Assembly: GCA_964619785.1 (NCBI GenBank)
Contig: CAZUGH010000096.1
Location: 1-5,455, forward strand
Direction: 5' to 3'
Source of the DNA: CAZUGH01 sp964619785
Lineage (GTDB): Bacteria; Bacillota; Clostridia; Lachnospirales; Lachnospiraceae
DNA: 5,455 bases
Below are positions 1-5,029 of the stretch, one piece after another. The position numbers and the translations under genes were made by a program. Numbering within the stretch: position 1 is the first letter of the stretch; every line of letters begins with the position of its first letter. The notes below the pieces were generated by a model, which did not search any database, was not told the origin of the DNA, and worked only from the letters and a program-made list of their open reading frames with translations.

Positions 1-174
1 GGTGGCATGGAAGCGGTGGTAGGTGCGTGTGCGGGAACAATTCCTGCGATTCAGGGAATTGGCACAGTTGTTATTCTCGGCATCACACCATTTAATCTGG
101 TTAAGGGTATCATTATCTCCATCGTGGGAATTCTGGTGTATAAGAGTGTAAAAGGAATTCTTGCAAAGTTTTGA
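1..174 (+). CDS. ECF transporter S component, C-terminal end (RibU-like), partial
   Basis: The window opens inside a gene. Frame 1 reads 57 codons to a TGA at 172-174. The peptide is very hydrophobic and gives two likely membrane segments: one from about residue 5 to 28, rich in Gly/Ala/Ile/Val, and one from about residue 36 to 50. They are joined by ITPFNLVKG, and a basic tail (YKSVKGILAKF) follows. The TPFN(L/I)(V/L)KG motif leading into the last helix and a short Lys-rich end is the usual finish of riboflavin-type S components (RibU) of energy-coupling-factor transporters. These bind the vitamin in the membrane and work with a shared EcfT and two ATPases. The family call rests on this tail alone, so another vitamin (for example a different ECF substrate) is possible. 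The start and any upstream riboswitch are outside the window. A terminator follows at 208-247. Confidence 0.62.
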   Translation, partial: GGMEAVVGACAGTIPAIQGIGTVVILGITPFNLVKGIIISIVGILVYKSVKGILAKF

Positions 175-180
175 TGTGAG

Positions 181-208
181 TTGATATTTCAAGAGAATCT
201 GATATAAT
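181..208 (+). promoter_or_regulatory. Promoter with extended -10, reading into the YcxB-like/tsaE/tsaB operon
   Basis: TTGATA (181-186), a 16-bp spacer and a perfect TATAAT (203-208) preceded by TG one base upstream (200-201) make a strong sigma-A type promoter with an extended -10. Transcription should start near 214-216, about 60 bases before the ATG at 276. The -10 box touches the left arm of the terminator hairpin that ends the preceding gene, so the two signals share bases. Not experimentally shown; the call rests on match and spacing. Confidence 0.72.
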
Positions 209-247
209 AAGAGGGTATGCTGTTTGGGCATACGCTCTTATTTTTTT
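208..247 (+). terminator. Rho-independent terminator of the upstream transporter gene
   Basis: Left arm 208-220 (TAAGAG then GGTATGC) pairs with right arm 228-240 (GCATACG then CTCTTA). This gives a 13-position stem with one internal G-G mismatch (214 with 234) and a 7-base loop (221-227). Seven T follow at 241-247. It lies 34 bases after the stop of the transporter gene. The A/T base of the stem also gives A residues on the left, so some activity on the other strand is possible, but no gene there needs it. Confidence 0.88.
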
Positions 248-275
248 AATTGCTTTTATATAGAAAGGAATTTTC

Positions 276-761
276 ATGAAGAAGAATCAAAGTCTTGATG
301 TTTTATTAGAAAATAATGATATGTCCAAATTTTTGATTCGCCATAATTATTCACGTTTTGGTGGTGTTTTTGGTGTTATCCTTAGTTTGGCGGCCATCGT
401 CATTTTAATTGTATTTTGGGGCAAGCTGGTTTTGGTTCAGCGTTGCGCATTAGCAGTATTATCACTTATGTTTACTGTGTTTCAACCGTTTTCACTCTGG
501 TCGAAGGGTCGTAAGCAGTTGAAGCAGGAGTGTTTTCAGACACCATTTCATTATGAGTTTGGAGAAGATAAGATTGTTGTGACACAGGGAGAATACAAGC
601 AGGATTTTGACTGGAATCAGATTCGGAAAGTCGTGTGTGCGAAAGATGCAATTTATGTTTATATGACAGCTATGTCTGCATTTATCCTGCCGGCAGCTCA
701 GTGTCAGGATGAATTTTTGGAATTGGCAAGTTGGATTCGTGATCACGCAAAGAGAGGATGA
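276..761 (+). CDS. YcxB-like two-helix membrane protein of unknown function
   Basis: 161 residues. An N-terminal cytoplasmic stretch (1-28, with a basic RHNYSRF segment) is followed by two hydrophobic helices at about 29-49 and 54-74 with a very short turn, then a basic patch (SKGRKQLK). The soluble C-terminal part (about 88-157) has the pattern of the YcxB-like C-terminal domain: a beta-rich FHYEFGEDKIVVTQGEYKQ stretch, then DFDWNQIRKVV, then a YVYMTAMSAFILPA segment ending in a helix with SWIRDHAK. The role of this family is not known. It probably sits in the membrane with both ends inside. The ribosome binding site AAAGGA (264-269) lies 6 bases before the ATG. It is the first gene of the operon and ends 5 bases before the preferred tsaE start, which suggests translational coupling but does not prove a role in t6A synthesis. 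No catalytic motif is seen. Confidence 0.72.
   Translation: MKKNQSLDVLLENNDMSKFLIRHNYSRFGGVFGVILSLAAIVILIVFWGKLVLVQRCALAVLSLMFTVFQPFSLWSKGRKQLKQECFQTPFHYEFGEDKIVVTQGEYKQDFDWNQIRKVVCAKDAIYVYMTAMSAFILPAAQCQDEFLELASWIRDHAKRG
751..757 (+). promoter_or_regulatory. Ribosome binding site deciding the tsaE start
   Basis: AGAGAGG lies directly against the ATG at 758, leaving no spacing, but 9 bases before the in-frame ATG at 767. A ribosome placed here should start at 767, three codons further in. The site is inside the last codons of the preceding gene. Confidence 0.55.
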
Positions 762-766
762 AGACG

Positions 767-1186
767 ATGCGGTATGATAGTTTTCAGGAAAATGATACCT
801 TTCAGATTGGATATGAGTTAGGCCAGAATGCTAAGGCTGGACAGATTTACCTATTAAATGGTGATTTGGGAGTGGGTAAGACTGTATTTACCAAGGGCTT
901 TGCGATGGGACTTGGTATTGAGGAGAGTATTACCAGCCCTACGTTCACGATATTACAAGAATATACGGAGGGGCGCCTGCCACTTTATCATTTTGATGTG
1001 TATCGCATTGGTGATGTTGAGGAGATGGACGAACTCGGTTATGAGGGATATTTCTATGGAGAAGGAGTCTGCTTGATTGAGTGGGCATGCCTGATTCAAG
1101 AAATTTTGCCAGAAGAGTGCATCCAGATTCAGATAGATAAAGATTTGGAACGCGGATTTGATTATCGTTCCATCACAGTCGCTTAG
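767..1186 (+). CDS. tsaE: TsaE, ATPase of tRNA t6A37 threonylcarbamoylation
   Basis: 139 residues from the chosen start at 767, or 142 from an in-frame ATG at 758 that overlaps the previous stop but is too close to the ribosome binding site. TsaE (YdiB/YjeE family) is a small cytoplasmic P-loop ATPase. It binds the TsaB-TsaD heterodimer and resets the complex after each transfer of threonylcarbamoyl to A37 of ANN-decoding tRNAs. Residues visible (numbered from 767): Walker A GDLGVGKT at 32-39; the SPTFT switch at 57-61; HFDVYR at 75-80 with the conserved Asp77; and the LIEWA strand at 103-107 with the conserved Glu-Trp. These are the family signatures in the expected order, and all key residues are intact. 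Slightly shorter than the roughly 150-160 residues common in Bacillota. tsaB follows 14 bases after the stop, so the partner proteins are made from one transcript. Confidence 0.96.
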   Translation: MRYDSFQENDTFQIGYELGQNAKAGQIYLLNGDLGVGKTVFTKGFAMGLGIEESITSPTFTILQEYTEGRLPLYHFDVYRIGDVEEMDELGYEGYFYGEGVCLIEWACLIQEILPEECIQIQIDKDLERGFDYRSITVA

Positions 1187-1190
1187 AAAT

Positions 1191-1194
1191 GGAG
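1191..1194 (+). promoter_or_regulatory. Ribosome binding site deciding the tsaB start
   Basis: GGAG at 1191-1194 lies 6 bases before the ATG at 1201. It overlaps an upstream in-frame ATG at 1189, which therefore has no binding site of its own. The first residues from 1201, MKILGIDSS, are the usual TsaB beginning. Confidence 0.72.
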
Positions 1195-1200
1195 ATAAAT

Positions 1201-1911
1201 ATGAAAATATTAGGAATTGATAGTTCAGGATTAGTAGCTAGTGTGGCCCTCGTGACAGATGGCGTGATGACTGGTGAATATACTATTAATAATAAGAAGA
1301 CGCACTCACAGACATTGTTACCGATGCTAGAGGCGATGCTTGCTATGGCGGATGTGAAGATTGGTGAAGTCGATGCGATTGCCGTGGCAGCCGGACCAGG
1401 TTCGTTTACGGGACTGCGAATTGGAGCAGCGACAGCGAAGGGGTTAGCTGGAGCGTTGGATATTCCGATTGTTCCAGTGCCAACGCTAGAGGGACTTGCA
1501 GCGAACTTTATGAATCAGGATAATTTAGTTTGTCCATTGATGGACGCGAGGAGAAGCCAGGCTTATTATGGAATATATTCTTGCAGCGACAATCATATTG
1601 TTGCTAAGTGCGAACAGAGTGTGGCACCAGTGGAGGAGATTATTGATAAAGTGAACCAGATTGGTGAGCGGGTCATTTTCCTTGGAGATGGTGTACCAGT
1701 ATTTCGCGAATTGCTAGAACAGAAGGTGAGCGTACCATTTTCCTATGCTATGCCACAGGATAATTGTCAGCGTGCGGGTATCATTGCAGGGCTTGGTGTA
1801 CAGTATCTAGCGGAAGGCAAAGGGATACCAGCCAGAGAATTTGCGCCAACATATCTTCGCTTGTCGCAGGCAGAACGAGAACGTATGGAAAAGATTACAA
1901 CTGGAAAATGA
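1201..1911 (+). CDS. tsaB: TsaB, scaffold subunit of the t6A37 complex
   Basis: 236 residues. TsaB (YeaZ family) is an inactive relative of TsaD with the ASKHA fold. It forms a heterodimer with TsaD in the cytoplasm and is needed for threonylcarbamoyl transfer. Signatures: the first strand MKILGIDSS (1-9); the THSQTLLPML helix (34-43); the glycine loop GPGSFTGLR (65-73), diagnostic for this family; the DARRSQAYYG segment (115-124); and the C-terminal PTYLR motif (216-220) followed by an acidic and basic tail. The length is normal. The ATG at 1201 is preferred to one at 1189 because of the GGAG site and because family members begin at this residue. It lies 14 bases after tsaE. In many Bacillota rimI follows tsaB; here a short cysteine-rich gene does, and no acetyltransferase reading frame is seen in the window. 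The stop (1909-1911) overlaps an ATG at 1908 that I do not consider the next start. Confidence 0.96.
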   Translation: MKILGIDSSGLVASVALVTDGVMTGEYTINNKKTHSQTLLPMLEAMLAMADVKIGEVDAIAVAAGPGSFTGLRIGAATAKGLAGALDIPIVPVPTLEGLAANFMNQDNLVCPLMDARRSQAYYGIYSCSDNHIVAKCEQSVAPVEEIIDKVNQIGERVIFLGDGVPVFRELLEQKVSVPFSYAMPQDNCQRAGIIAGLGVQYLAEGKGIPAREFAPTYLRLSQAERERMEKITTGK

Positions 1912-1930
1912 GAATCGCATGGGTTATAAT
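1902..1930 (+). promoter_or_regulatory. Possible internal promoter for the zinc-ribbon gene
   Basis: A perfect TATAAT (1925-1930) lies 17 bp after TGGAAA (1902-1907), which matches 4 of 6 bases of the -35 consensus. There is no TG before the -10. A start near 1937 would leave a leader of about 25 bases carrying the G-rich binding site and the ATG at 1962. The -35 half lies in the last codons of tsaB. Could be chance in A/T-rich sequence. Confidence 0.38.
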
Positions 1931-1948
1931 GATGTCAGTGAAGACGAC

Positions 1949-1954
1949 GGGGGG
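1949..1954 (+). promoter_or_regulatory. Unusual six-G ribosome binding site deciding the start at 1962
   Basis: A run of six G lies 7 bases before the ATG at 1962. It can pair with the CCUCC of 16S rRNA through four G-C pairs and one G-U pair. The upstream in-frame ATGs (1908, 1929, 1932) have no comparable site. Confidence 0.5.
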
Positions 1955-1961
1955 ATTCGTT

Positions 1962-2177
1962 ATGACACAGAAGAAACAGGTATGTTGCAACCAATGCGGA
2001 CGACCATTGTTGCCAATTGAAGAAGATGCTCTTGTTGTGAAGAAAGAATGGGGCTATTTTTCAAAAAAGGATTTACAGGTACATGAATTTGCATTATGTG
2101 AGCAATGCTATGACCAGATGGTTGAGAAGTTTGCAATGCCAATTACGATTTCAGATAAAAGGGAAGTATTAAGCTAA
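1962..2177 (+). CDS. Small zinc-ribbon-like protein, conserved hypothetical
   Basis: 71 residues, too short to be safe on length alone but supported by its motif, ribosome binding site and terminator. The N-terminus has CCNQCGRPL (Cys8, Cys9, Cys12) and the middle has CEQCYDQM (Cys46, Cys49). Two CxxC knuckles 33 residues apart make a probable four-cysteine zinc site, with Cys8 an extra. Between them is a charged stretch with VKKEWGYFSKKDLQVHEF. The end (MPITISDKREVLS) looks like a last beta strand and tail. No membrane segment or signal peptide. I recognise the pattern as a conserved small protein of Clostridia but know no function; a nucleic-acid or protein binding role would be a guess. 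Extending to an in-frame ATG at 1908 adds 18 residues of poor quality and lacks a binding site. It is the last gene of the first operon, 50 bases after tsaB. Confidence 0.78.
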   Translation: MTQKKQVCCNQCGRPLLPIEEDALVVKKEWGYFSKKDLQVHEFALCEQCYDQMVEKFAMPITISDKREVLS

Positions 2178-2182
2178 AGATG

Positions 2183-2208
2183 CCAGCTCGGAGAGAGCTG
2201 GTTTTTTT
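2183..2208 (+). terminator. Rho-independent terminator of the tsaE-tsaB-zinc-ribbon operon
   Basis: CCAGCTC (2183-2189) pairs perfectly with GAGCTGG (2195-2201) around a 5-base loop GGAGA, followed by seven T (2202-2208). It begins 6 bases after the stop codon. A compact, strong signal. Confidence 0.95.
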
Positions 2209-2209
2209 G

Positions 2210-2238
2210 TTGAGAAGAAGTGAAAAATATGCTATGAT
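2210..2238 (+). promoter_or_regulatory. Promoter of the rnz-DUF6715-tsaD operon
   Basis: TTGAGA (2210-2215), a 17-bp spacer and TATGAT (2233-2238), with TG one base before the -10 (2230-2231) as an extended element. The predicted start is near 2245, about 24 bases before the rnz ATG. The -35 begins two bases after the T-run of the preceding terminator. Confidence 0.8.
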
Positions 2239-2268
2239 GAATATAGATTAGTTGGATGGAGGTCTATC

Positions 2269-3192
2269 ATGCTGGAAGTATGTTTATTAGGTACAAGTGG
2301 GATGATGCCACTACCGCGCAGAGCGCTTACGGCATTGATGACACGATATAATGGAAGCAGTCTGTTGATTGATTGTGGCGAGGGAACGCAGGTGAGTATT
2401 CGCGAGAAGGGGTGGAGTTTTCATCCGATTGATACGATTTGCTTTACTCATTTTCATGGAGACCACATCAGTGGATTGCCAGGACTGTTGCTTTCAATGG
2501 GCAATGCGGATCGGCAGGAACCGTTGACATTGATTGGACCTAAGGGCTTAGAACGAGTTGTGAAAGCGCTACTTGTGATTGCGCCGGGGCTTCCATTTCC
2601 ATTAGAGTTTATTGAATTGGATCAAGATTCACAGGTGATTGAGAGAAATGGTTATCAGATTGAGACATTTCGTGTCAATCATAACATCACTTGTTATGGG
2701 TACAGTTTGATTATCAACCGTGCTGGCAAGTTCAGTCCTGAAAAGGCAAAAGAGAATGCAGTTCCGATGAAACTGTGGAACCCGTTGCAAAAGGGCGAAG
2801 TTGTTGATTTTGAGAATCGGACATTTACACCCGATATGGTTCTTGGTGAACCAAGAAAAGGAATTAAGGTGACTTATTGTACAGATTCTCGCCCGACTCC
2901 CGGGATTGTAGAACATGCAAAGGAAGCAGATCTCTTTGTATGTGAAGGGATGTATGGTGAGAAAGATAAGGAAAAGAAGGCAAAAGAACATAAGCATATG
3001 ACGTTTTATGAAGCGGCACAGATGGCGAACGATGCAAATGTAGCGGAGATGTGGTTGACTCATTATAGTCCGTCGCTCATTCGCCCAGATGATTATATGA
3101 AGGATGTTAAAGCAATTTTTCCACGTGCACTAGCAGGCAAAGATCGTAAAAGCGTTGATTTGAATTTCCCGAAGGAGGGATTAGATGAATAA
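2269..3192 (+). CDS. rnz: Ribonuclease Z (tRNA 3' processing endonuclease)
   Basis: 307 residues, the usual size of the short bacterial form. It is a metallo-beta-lactamase-fold zinc enzyme that cuts tRNA precursors just after the discriminator base when no CCA is encoded. All expected metal and catalytic residues are present: the THFHGDH motif (60-66; His61, His63, Asp65, His66), His138 in VNHN, Asp206 in CTDSRP, His243 in the HKHMT segment standing for the HST/HEAT motif, and His265 in LTHYSP. The N-terminal LLGTSGMMP and LIDCGEGTQ are typical of the family. The insert around 152-200 (GKF, then a basic and acidic stretch, LQKGE, and LGEPRKGIK) corresponds to the part carrying the flexible arm that grips the tRNA elbow. 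The ribosome binding site GGAGG (2258-2262) is 6 bases before the ATG. The gene overlaps the next by 8 bases. Two CCA-less tRNA genes lie 1.7 kb downstream, which fits the enzyme's need in this organism. Confidence 0.97.
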   Translation: MLEVCLLGTSGMMPLPRRALTALMTRYNGSSLLIDCGEGTQVSIREKGWSFHPIDTICFTHFHGDHISGLPGLLLSMGNADRQEPLTLIGPKGLERVVKALLVIAPGLPFPLEFIELDQDSQVIERNGYQIETFRVNHNITCYGYSLIINRAGKFSPEKAKENAVPMKLWNPLQKGEVVDFENRTFTPDMVLGEPRKGIKVTYCTDSRPTPGIVEHAKEADLFVCEGMYGEKDKEKKAKEHKHMTFYEAAQMANDANVAEMWLTHYSPSLIRPDDYMKDVKAIFPRALAGKDRKSVDLNFPKEGLDE

Positions 3193-3784
3193 GCGAGCAA
3201 AAAGTATCGGAGCATTTTCCTTTCTCATGTGTTTGGTTGTGATTGCGGGCATGTTGATTTATTATCAGTATATGAATCGACAGAAGGCAGCGGATTCAAC
3301 CAAGATTCCCAGCACTGAAGTGGAGAAGCTTATAGCCAAGGATATGGATCAGGGATACCCAGAGACTCCCAAGGAGGTTCTGGATATTTATTGTAGAATT
3401 AACCAATGCCTATATAAGGGTGCGACAGATGAGAATCGTGCCAGTTTAATCGGACAATTGAGGAAAATGTATACGAAGGAGTTATTGTCGAATAATTCAC
3501 TTGAACAACAGACTCAGCAGATCATAGATGAGGTGGCAAAGTTCAAAAGTGATAAGAAAGTGATTCTAAGTTATACCATTGATACATCGAGTGTGAAATA
3601 TAAGACGGTTAAAGGAAAAGAATGTGCAGTTATCAATATTGCATTTTTCCTACGAAAAAGTGGCGATTACATGAAATCTTATGAGGAATTTATGCTGGCG
3701 AAAGAAGAGGATAAGTGGAAAATTCTCGGTTTCCAGCAGATGAAGAGTGAGGTCACAACGGAGAATCAGGAAGGACAGAAGTAA
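3185..3784 (+). CDS. Membrane-anchored protein of DUF6715 type, unknown function
   Basis: 199 residues. A basic N-terminus (MNKRAKS) precedes one hydrophobic helix at about 9-27. The rest is hydrophilic and should lie outside the membrane as an anchored extracytoplasmic domain. There is no lipobox, and Cys16 is in the middle of the helix. The ectodomain starts with a linker and a helix, then the family-like GYPETPKEVLDIYCRINQCLY (57-77), a helical LIGQLRKMYTKELLSNNS, and a beta part (about 126-183) ending KWKILGF. That last pattern resembles NTF2-like or DUF4829-type ectodomains. The wording matches what I know as DUF6715 in Lachnospiraceae; the name is from memory. It starts within the end of rnz with a strong AAGGAGG site (3172-3178) and its TAA overlaps the tsaD ATG by one base, so it is translated with both. 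No role in tRNA processing is visible; co-transcription is the only link. Confidence 0.72.
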   Translation: MNKRAKSIGAFSFLMCLVVIAGMLIYYQYMNRQKAADSTKIPSTEVEKLIAKDMDQGYPETPKEVLDIYCRINQCLYKGATDENRASLIGQLRKMYTKELLSNNSLEQQTQQIIDEVAKFKSDKKVILSYTIDTSSVKYKTVKGKECAVINIAFFLRKSGDYMKSYEEFMLAKEEDKWKILGFQQMKSEVTTENQEGQK

Positions 3785-4824
3785 TGAGTGATAAAGATAT
3801 AACGGTACTGGCAATTGAGAGCTCATGCGATGAGACAGCAGCGGCAGTTGTGGTAAATGGACGTGAGGTTAAGTCTAATATCATCGCTTCACAGATTGAT
3901 TTGCATAAACTATATGGTGGAGTTGTACCAGAGATTGCGTCAAGAAAGCATATTGAAAAAATCAACCAGGTTGTCGAAGAAGCCTTAAAAGAGGCAGATA
4001 CTACATTGGATCAGATGGATGCCATCTGTGTCACTTACGGACCAGGATTGGTAGGTGCTCTTTTGGTTGGTGTAGGTGCAGCAAAAGCGATGGCGTTCGC
4101 TTCGGGTAAGCCTTTGGTTGGTGTACATCATATAGAGGGGCATATTTCGGCTAACTTTATTGAACATCCTGAATTGGAACCACCATTTATGTGTACCGTG
4201 GTATCGGGTGGACATACTCATCTTGTTATGGTGAAGGACTACGGCGAATATGAGATTCTTGGCAAGACAAGAGATGATGCGGCAGGCGAGGCCTTTGATA
4301 AGGTTGCTCGTTCTATTGGTTTGGGTTATCCAGGTGGTCCAAAGATTGATAAACTTGCCAAAGAAGGCAACCCTGATGCAATTGCATTTCCAAGAGCATC
4401 GATAGATGGAGCACCGTTTGATTTTAGTTTTAGTGGTGTGAAGTCTGCTGTGTTAAATTATATTAATGGATGTAAGATGAAGAATGAGTCCTATTCGGAA
4501 GCGGATATTGCAGCTTCTTTTCAGAAAGCAGTGGTGGATGTGTTGGTGGACCACTCGATGAAGGCGGCAAAGGAATATCATGTTACCAAACTCGCATTAG
4601 CTGGTGGCGTGGCGTGCAATCAGGGACTGCGTGCAGGCATGGAAGAAGCTTGCAAGAAAAATGGTGTGCAACTCTATTATCCTTCACCAATTCTCTGCAC
4701 AGACAATGCAGCGATGATTGGTTCTGCTGGTTATTATGAGTTTAAAAAGGGCGTTCGACACGGTATGGATTTGAATGCAATTCCGAATTTGAAACTGGGT
4801 GAAAAAATTGAAAATATGTCTTGA
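3784..4824 (+). CDS. tsaD: TsaD, catalytic subunit of tRNA t6A37 threonylcarbamoyltransferase
   Basis: 346 residues, normal length (Kae1/TsaD/YgjD family). In the cytoplasm it transfers the threonylcarbamoyl group from threonylcarbamoyl-AMP to N6 of A37 in tRNAs that read ANN codons, acting with TsaB and TsaE encoded in the preceding operon. Visible features: the nucleotide-binding first loop AIESSCDETAAAVV (10-23); VVPEIASRKHIE (47-58); TYGPGLVGALLVG (84-96); the metal-binding HHIEGH (115-120, His116 and His120); SGGHTHLV (141-148); DDAAGEAFDKVAR (164-176); GYPGGPKID (181-189); FSFSGVKSAV (214-223); AGGVACNQGLR (273-283); and CTDNAAMIG (305-313) with the metal ligand Asp307. All catalytic positions are intact. 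The AGGAAGGA site (3768-3775) lies 8 bases before the ATG, which overlaps the stop of the previous gene (TAATG). No terminator follows, and the next signal is a tRNA promoter that begins in its last codons, so the mRNA probably runs into tRNA-Ser. Confidence 0.98.
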   Translation: MSDKDITVLAIESSCDETAAAVVVNGREVKSNIIASQIDLHKLYGGVVPEIASRKHIEKINQVVEEALKEADTTLDQMDAICVTYGPGLVGALLVGVGAAKAMAFASGKPLVGVHHIEGHISANFIEHPELEPPFMCTVVSGGHTHLVMVKDYGEYEILGKTRDDAAGEAFDKVARSIGLGYPGGPKIDKLAKEGNPDAIAFPRASIDGAPFDFSFSGVKSAVLNYINGCKMKNESYSEADIAASFQKAVVDVLVDHSMKAAKEYHVTKLALAGGVACNQGLRAGMEEACKKNGVQLYYPSPILCTDNAAMIGSAGYYEFKKGVRHGMDLNAIPNLKLGEKIENMS

Positions 4825-4850
4825 CACAGATAGTTCTAGGATGATATACT
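4821..4850 (+). promoter_or_regulatory. Promoter of tRNA-Ser(UGA), overlapping the tsaD stop codon
   Basis: Consensus TTGACA (4821-4826) contains the tsaD stop TGA (4822-4824). An 18-bp spacer leads to TATACT (4845-4850), preceded by TG (4842-4843) as an extended -10. The start should fall near 4857, about 9 bases before the tRNA. Confidence 0.85.
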
Positions 4851-4865
4851 GTTCAAGCAGCATTT

Positions 4866-4951
4866 GGAGAGGTGTCCGAGTGGTTTAAGGAGCCGGTCTT
4901 GAAAACCGGTGACTCCGAAAGGGGCCGTGGGTTCGAATCCCACCTTCTCCG
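4866..4951 (+). tRNA. tRNA-Ser(UGA)
   Basis: An 86-base class II tRNA. The acceptor stem GGAGAGG (4866-4872) pairs with CTTCTCC (4944-4950) with one G-U pair; the discriminator is G4951. The anticodon stem CCGGT/ACCGG (4893-4897 and 4905-4909) encloses the loop CTTGAAA with anticodon TGA at 4900-4902. A long variable arm (4910-4926, CTCC-GAAA-GGGG core) marks it as serine. The T arm GTGGG/CCCAC has loop TTCGAAT (4927-4943). No CCA is encoded; the next bases are TTAAG, so 3' maturation needs RNase Z and the CCA-adding enzyme. It reads UCA and, by wobble, other UCN codons. Bases 36-38 are AAA, the MiaA i6A pattern, not the U36 needed for t6A. Confidence 0.98.
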
Positions 4952-5000
4952 TTAAGCGAGTATTATGCAATATTCGTTAAGCGAATATGTGAATATTCGC
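4951..5000 (+). repeat. Tandem duplicated hairpin unit after tRNA-Ser(UGA)
   Basis: GTTAAGCGAGTAT (4951-4963) recurs as GTTAAGCGAATAT (4976-4988) with one change, and AATATTCG occurs at 4969-4976 and 4992-4999. Each unit folds by itself: 4956-4964 with 4969-4977 (loop ATGC, two G-U pairs) and 4981-4988 with 4993-5000 (loop GTGA). Only the second is followed by T residues. The first copy starts on the tRNA discriminator base. Confidence 0.8.
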
Positions 5001-5005
5001 TTTTT
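4981..5005 (+). terminator. Rho-independent terminator after tRNA-Ser(UGA)
   Basis: A perfect 8-bp stem GCGAATAT (4981-4988) with ATATTCGC (4993-5000), 4-base loop GTGA, then five T (5001-5005). The stem is A/T-rich at its top and the T-run short, so some readthrough into the second tRNA gene is likely. Confidence 0.78.
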
Positions 5006-5029
5006 ATATGTAAAAGTATCATCTGTTTT

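Noticed and set aside
858..1076. Second-frame open stretch inside tsaE
   Set aside because: Shadow of the tsaE coding frame, whose Walker A and switch motifs are intact; no start signal.
1908..1961. Start of the zinc-ribbon gene at the ATG overlapping the tsaB stop (ATGA)
   Set aside because: The overlap looks like coupling, but the extra 18 residues have no family-like content and no ribosome binding site, whereas 1962 has a G-rich site at 7 bases and starts where such proteins usually start.
1912..2019. Possible rimI remnant after tsaB
   Set aside because: The third frame is open here for about 35 codons (GYNDVSEDDGG and on) but shows no acetyltransferase motif and overlaps the cysteine-rich gene.
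2629..3063. Open frame of 144 codons on the minus strand inside rnz
   Set aside because: It lies wholly opposite a gene with all catalytic residues intact, reads as a Phe/Cys/Ile-rich low-quality protein and has no ribosome binding site.
4951..5000. CRISPR-like repeat
   Set aside because: Only two 25-base units with no spacers between them, both folding as hairpins after a tRNA; this is a terminator duplication.
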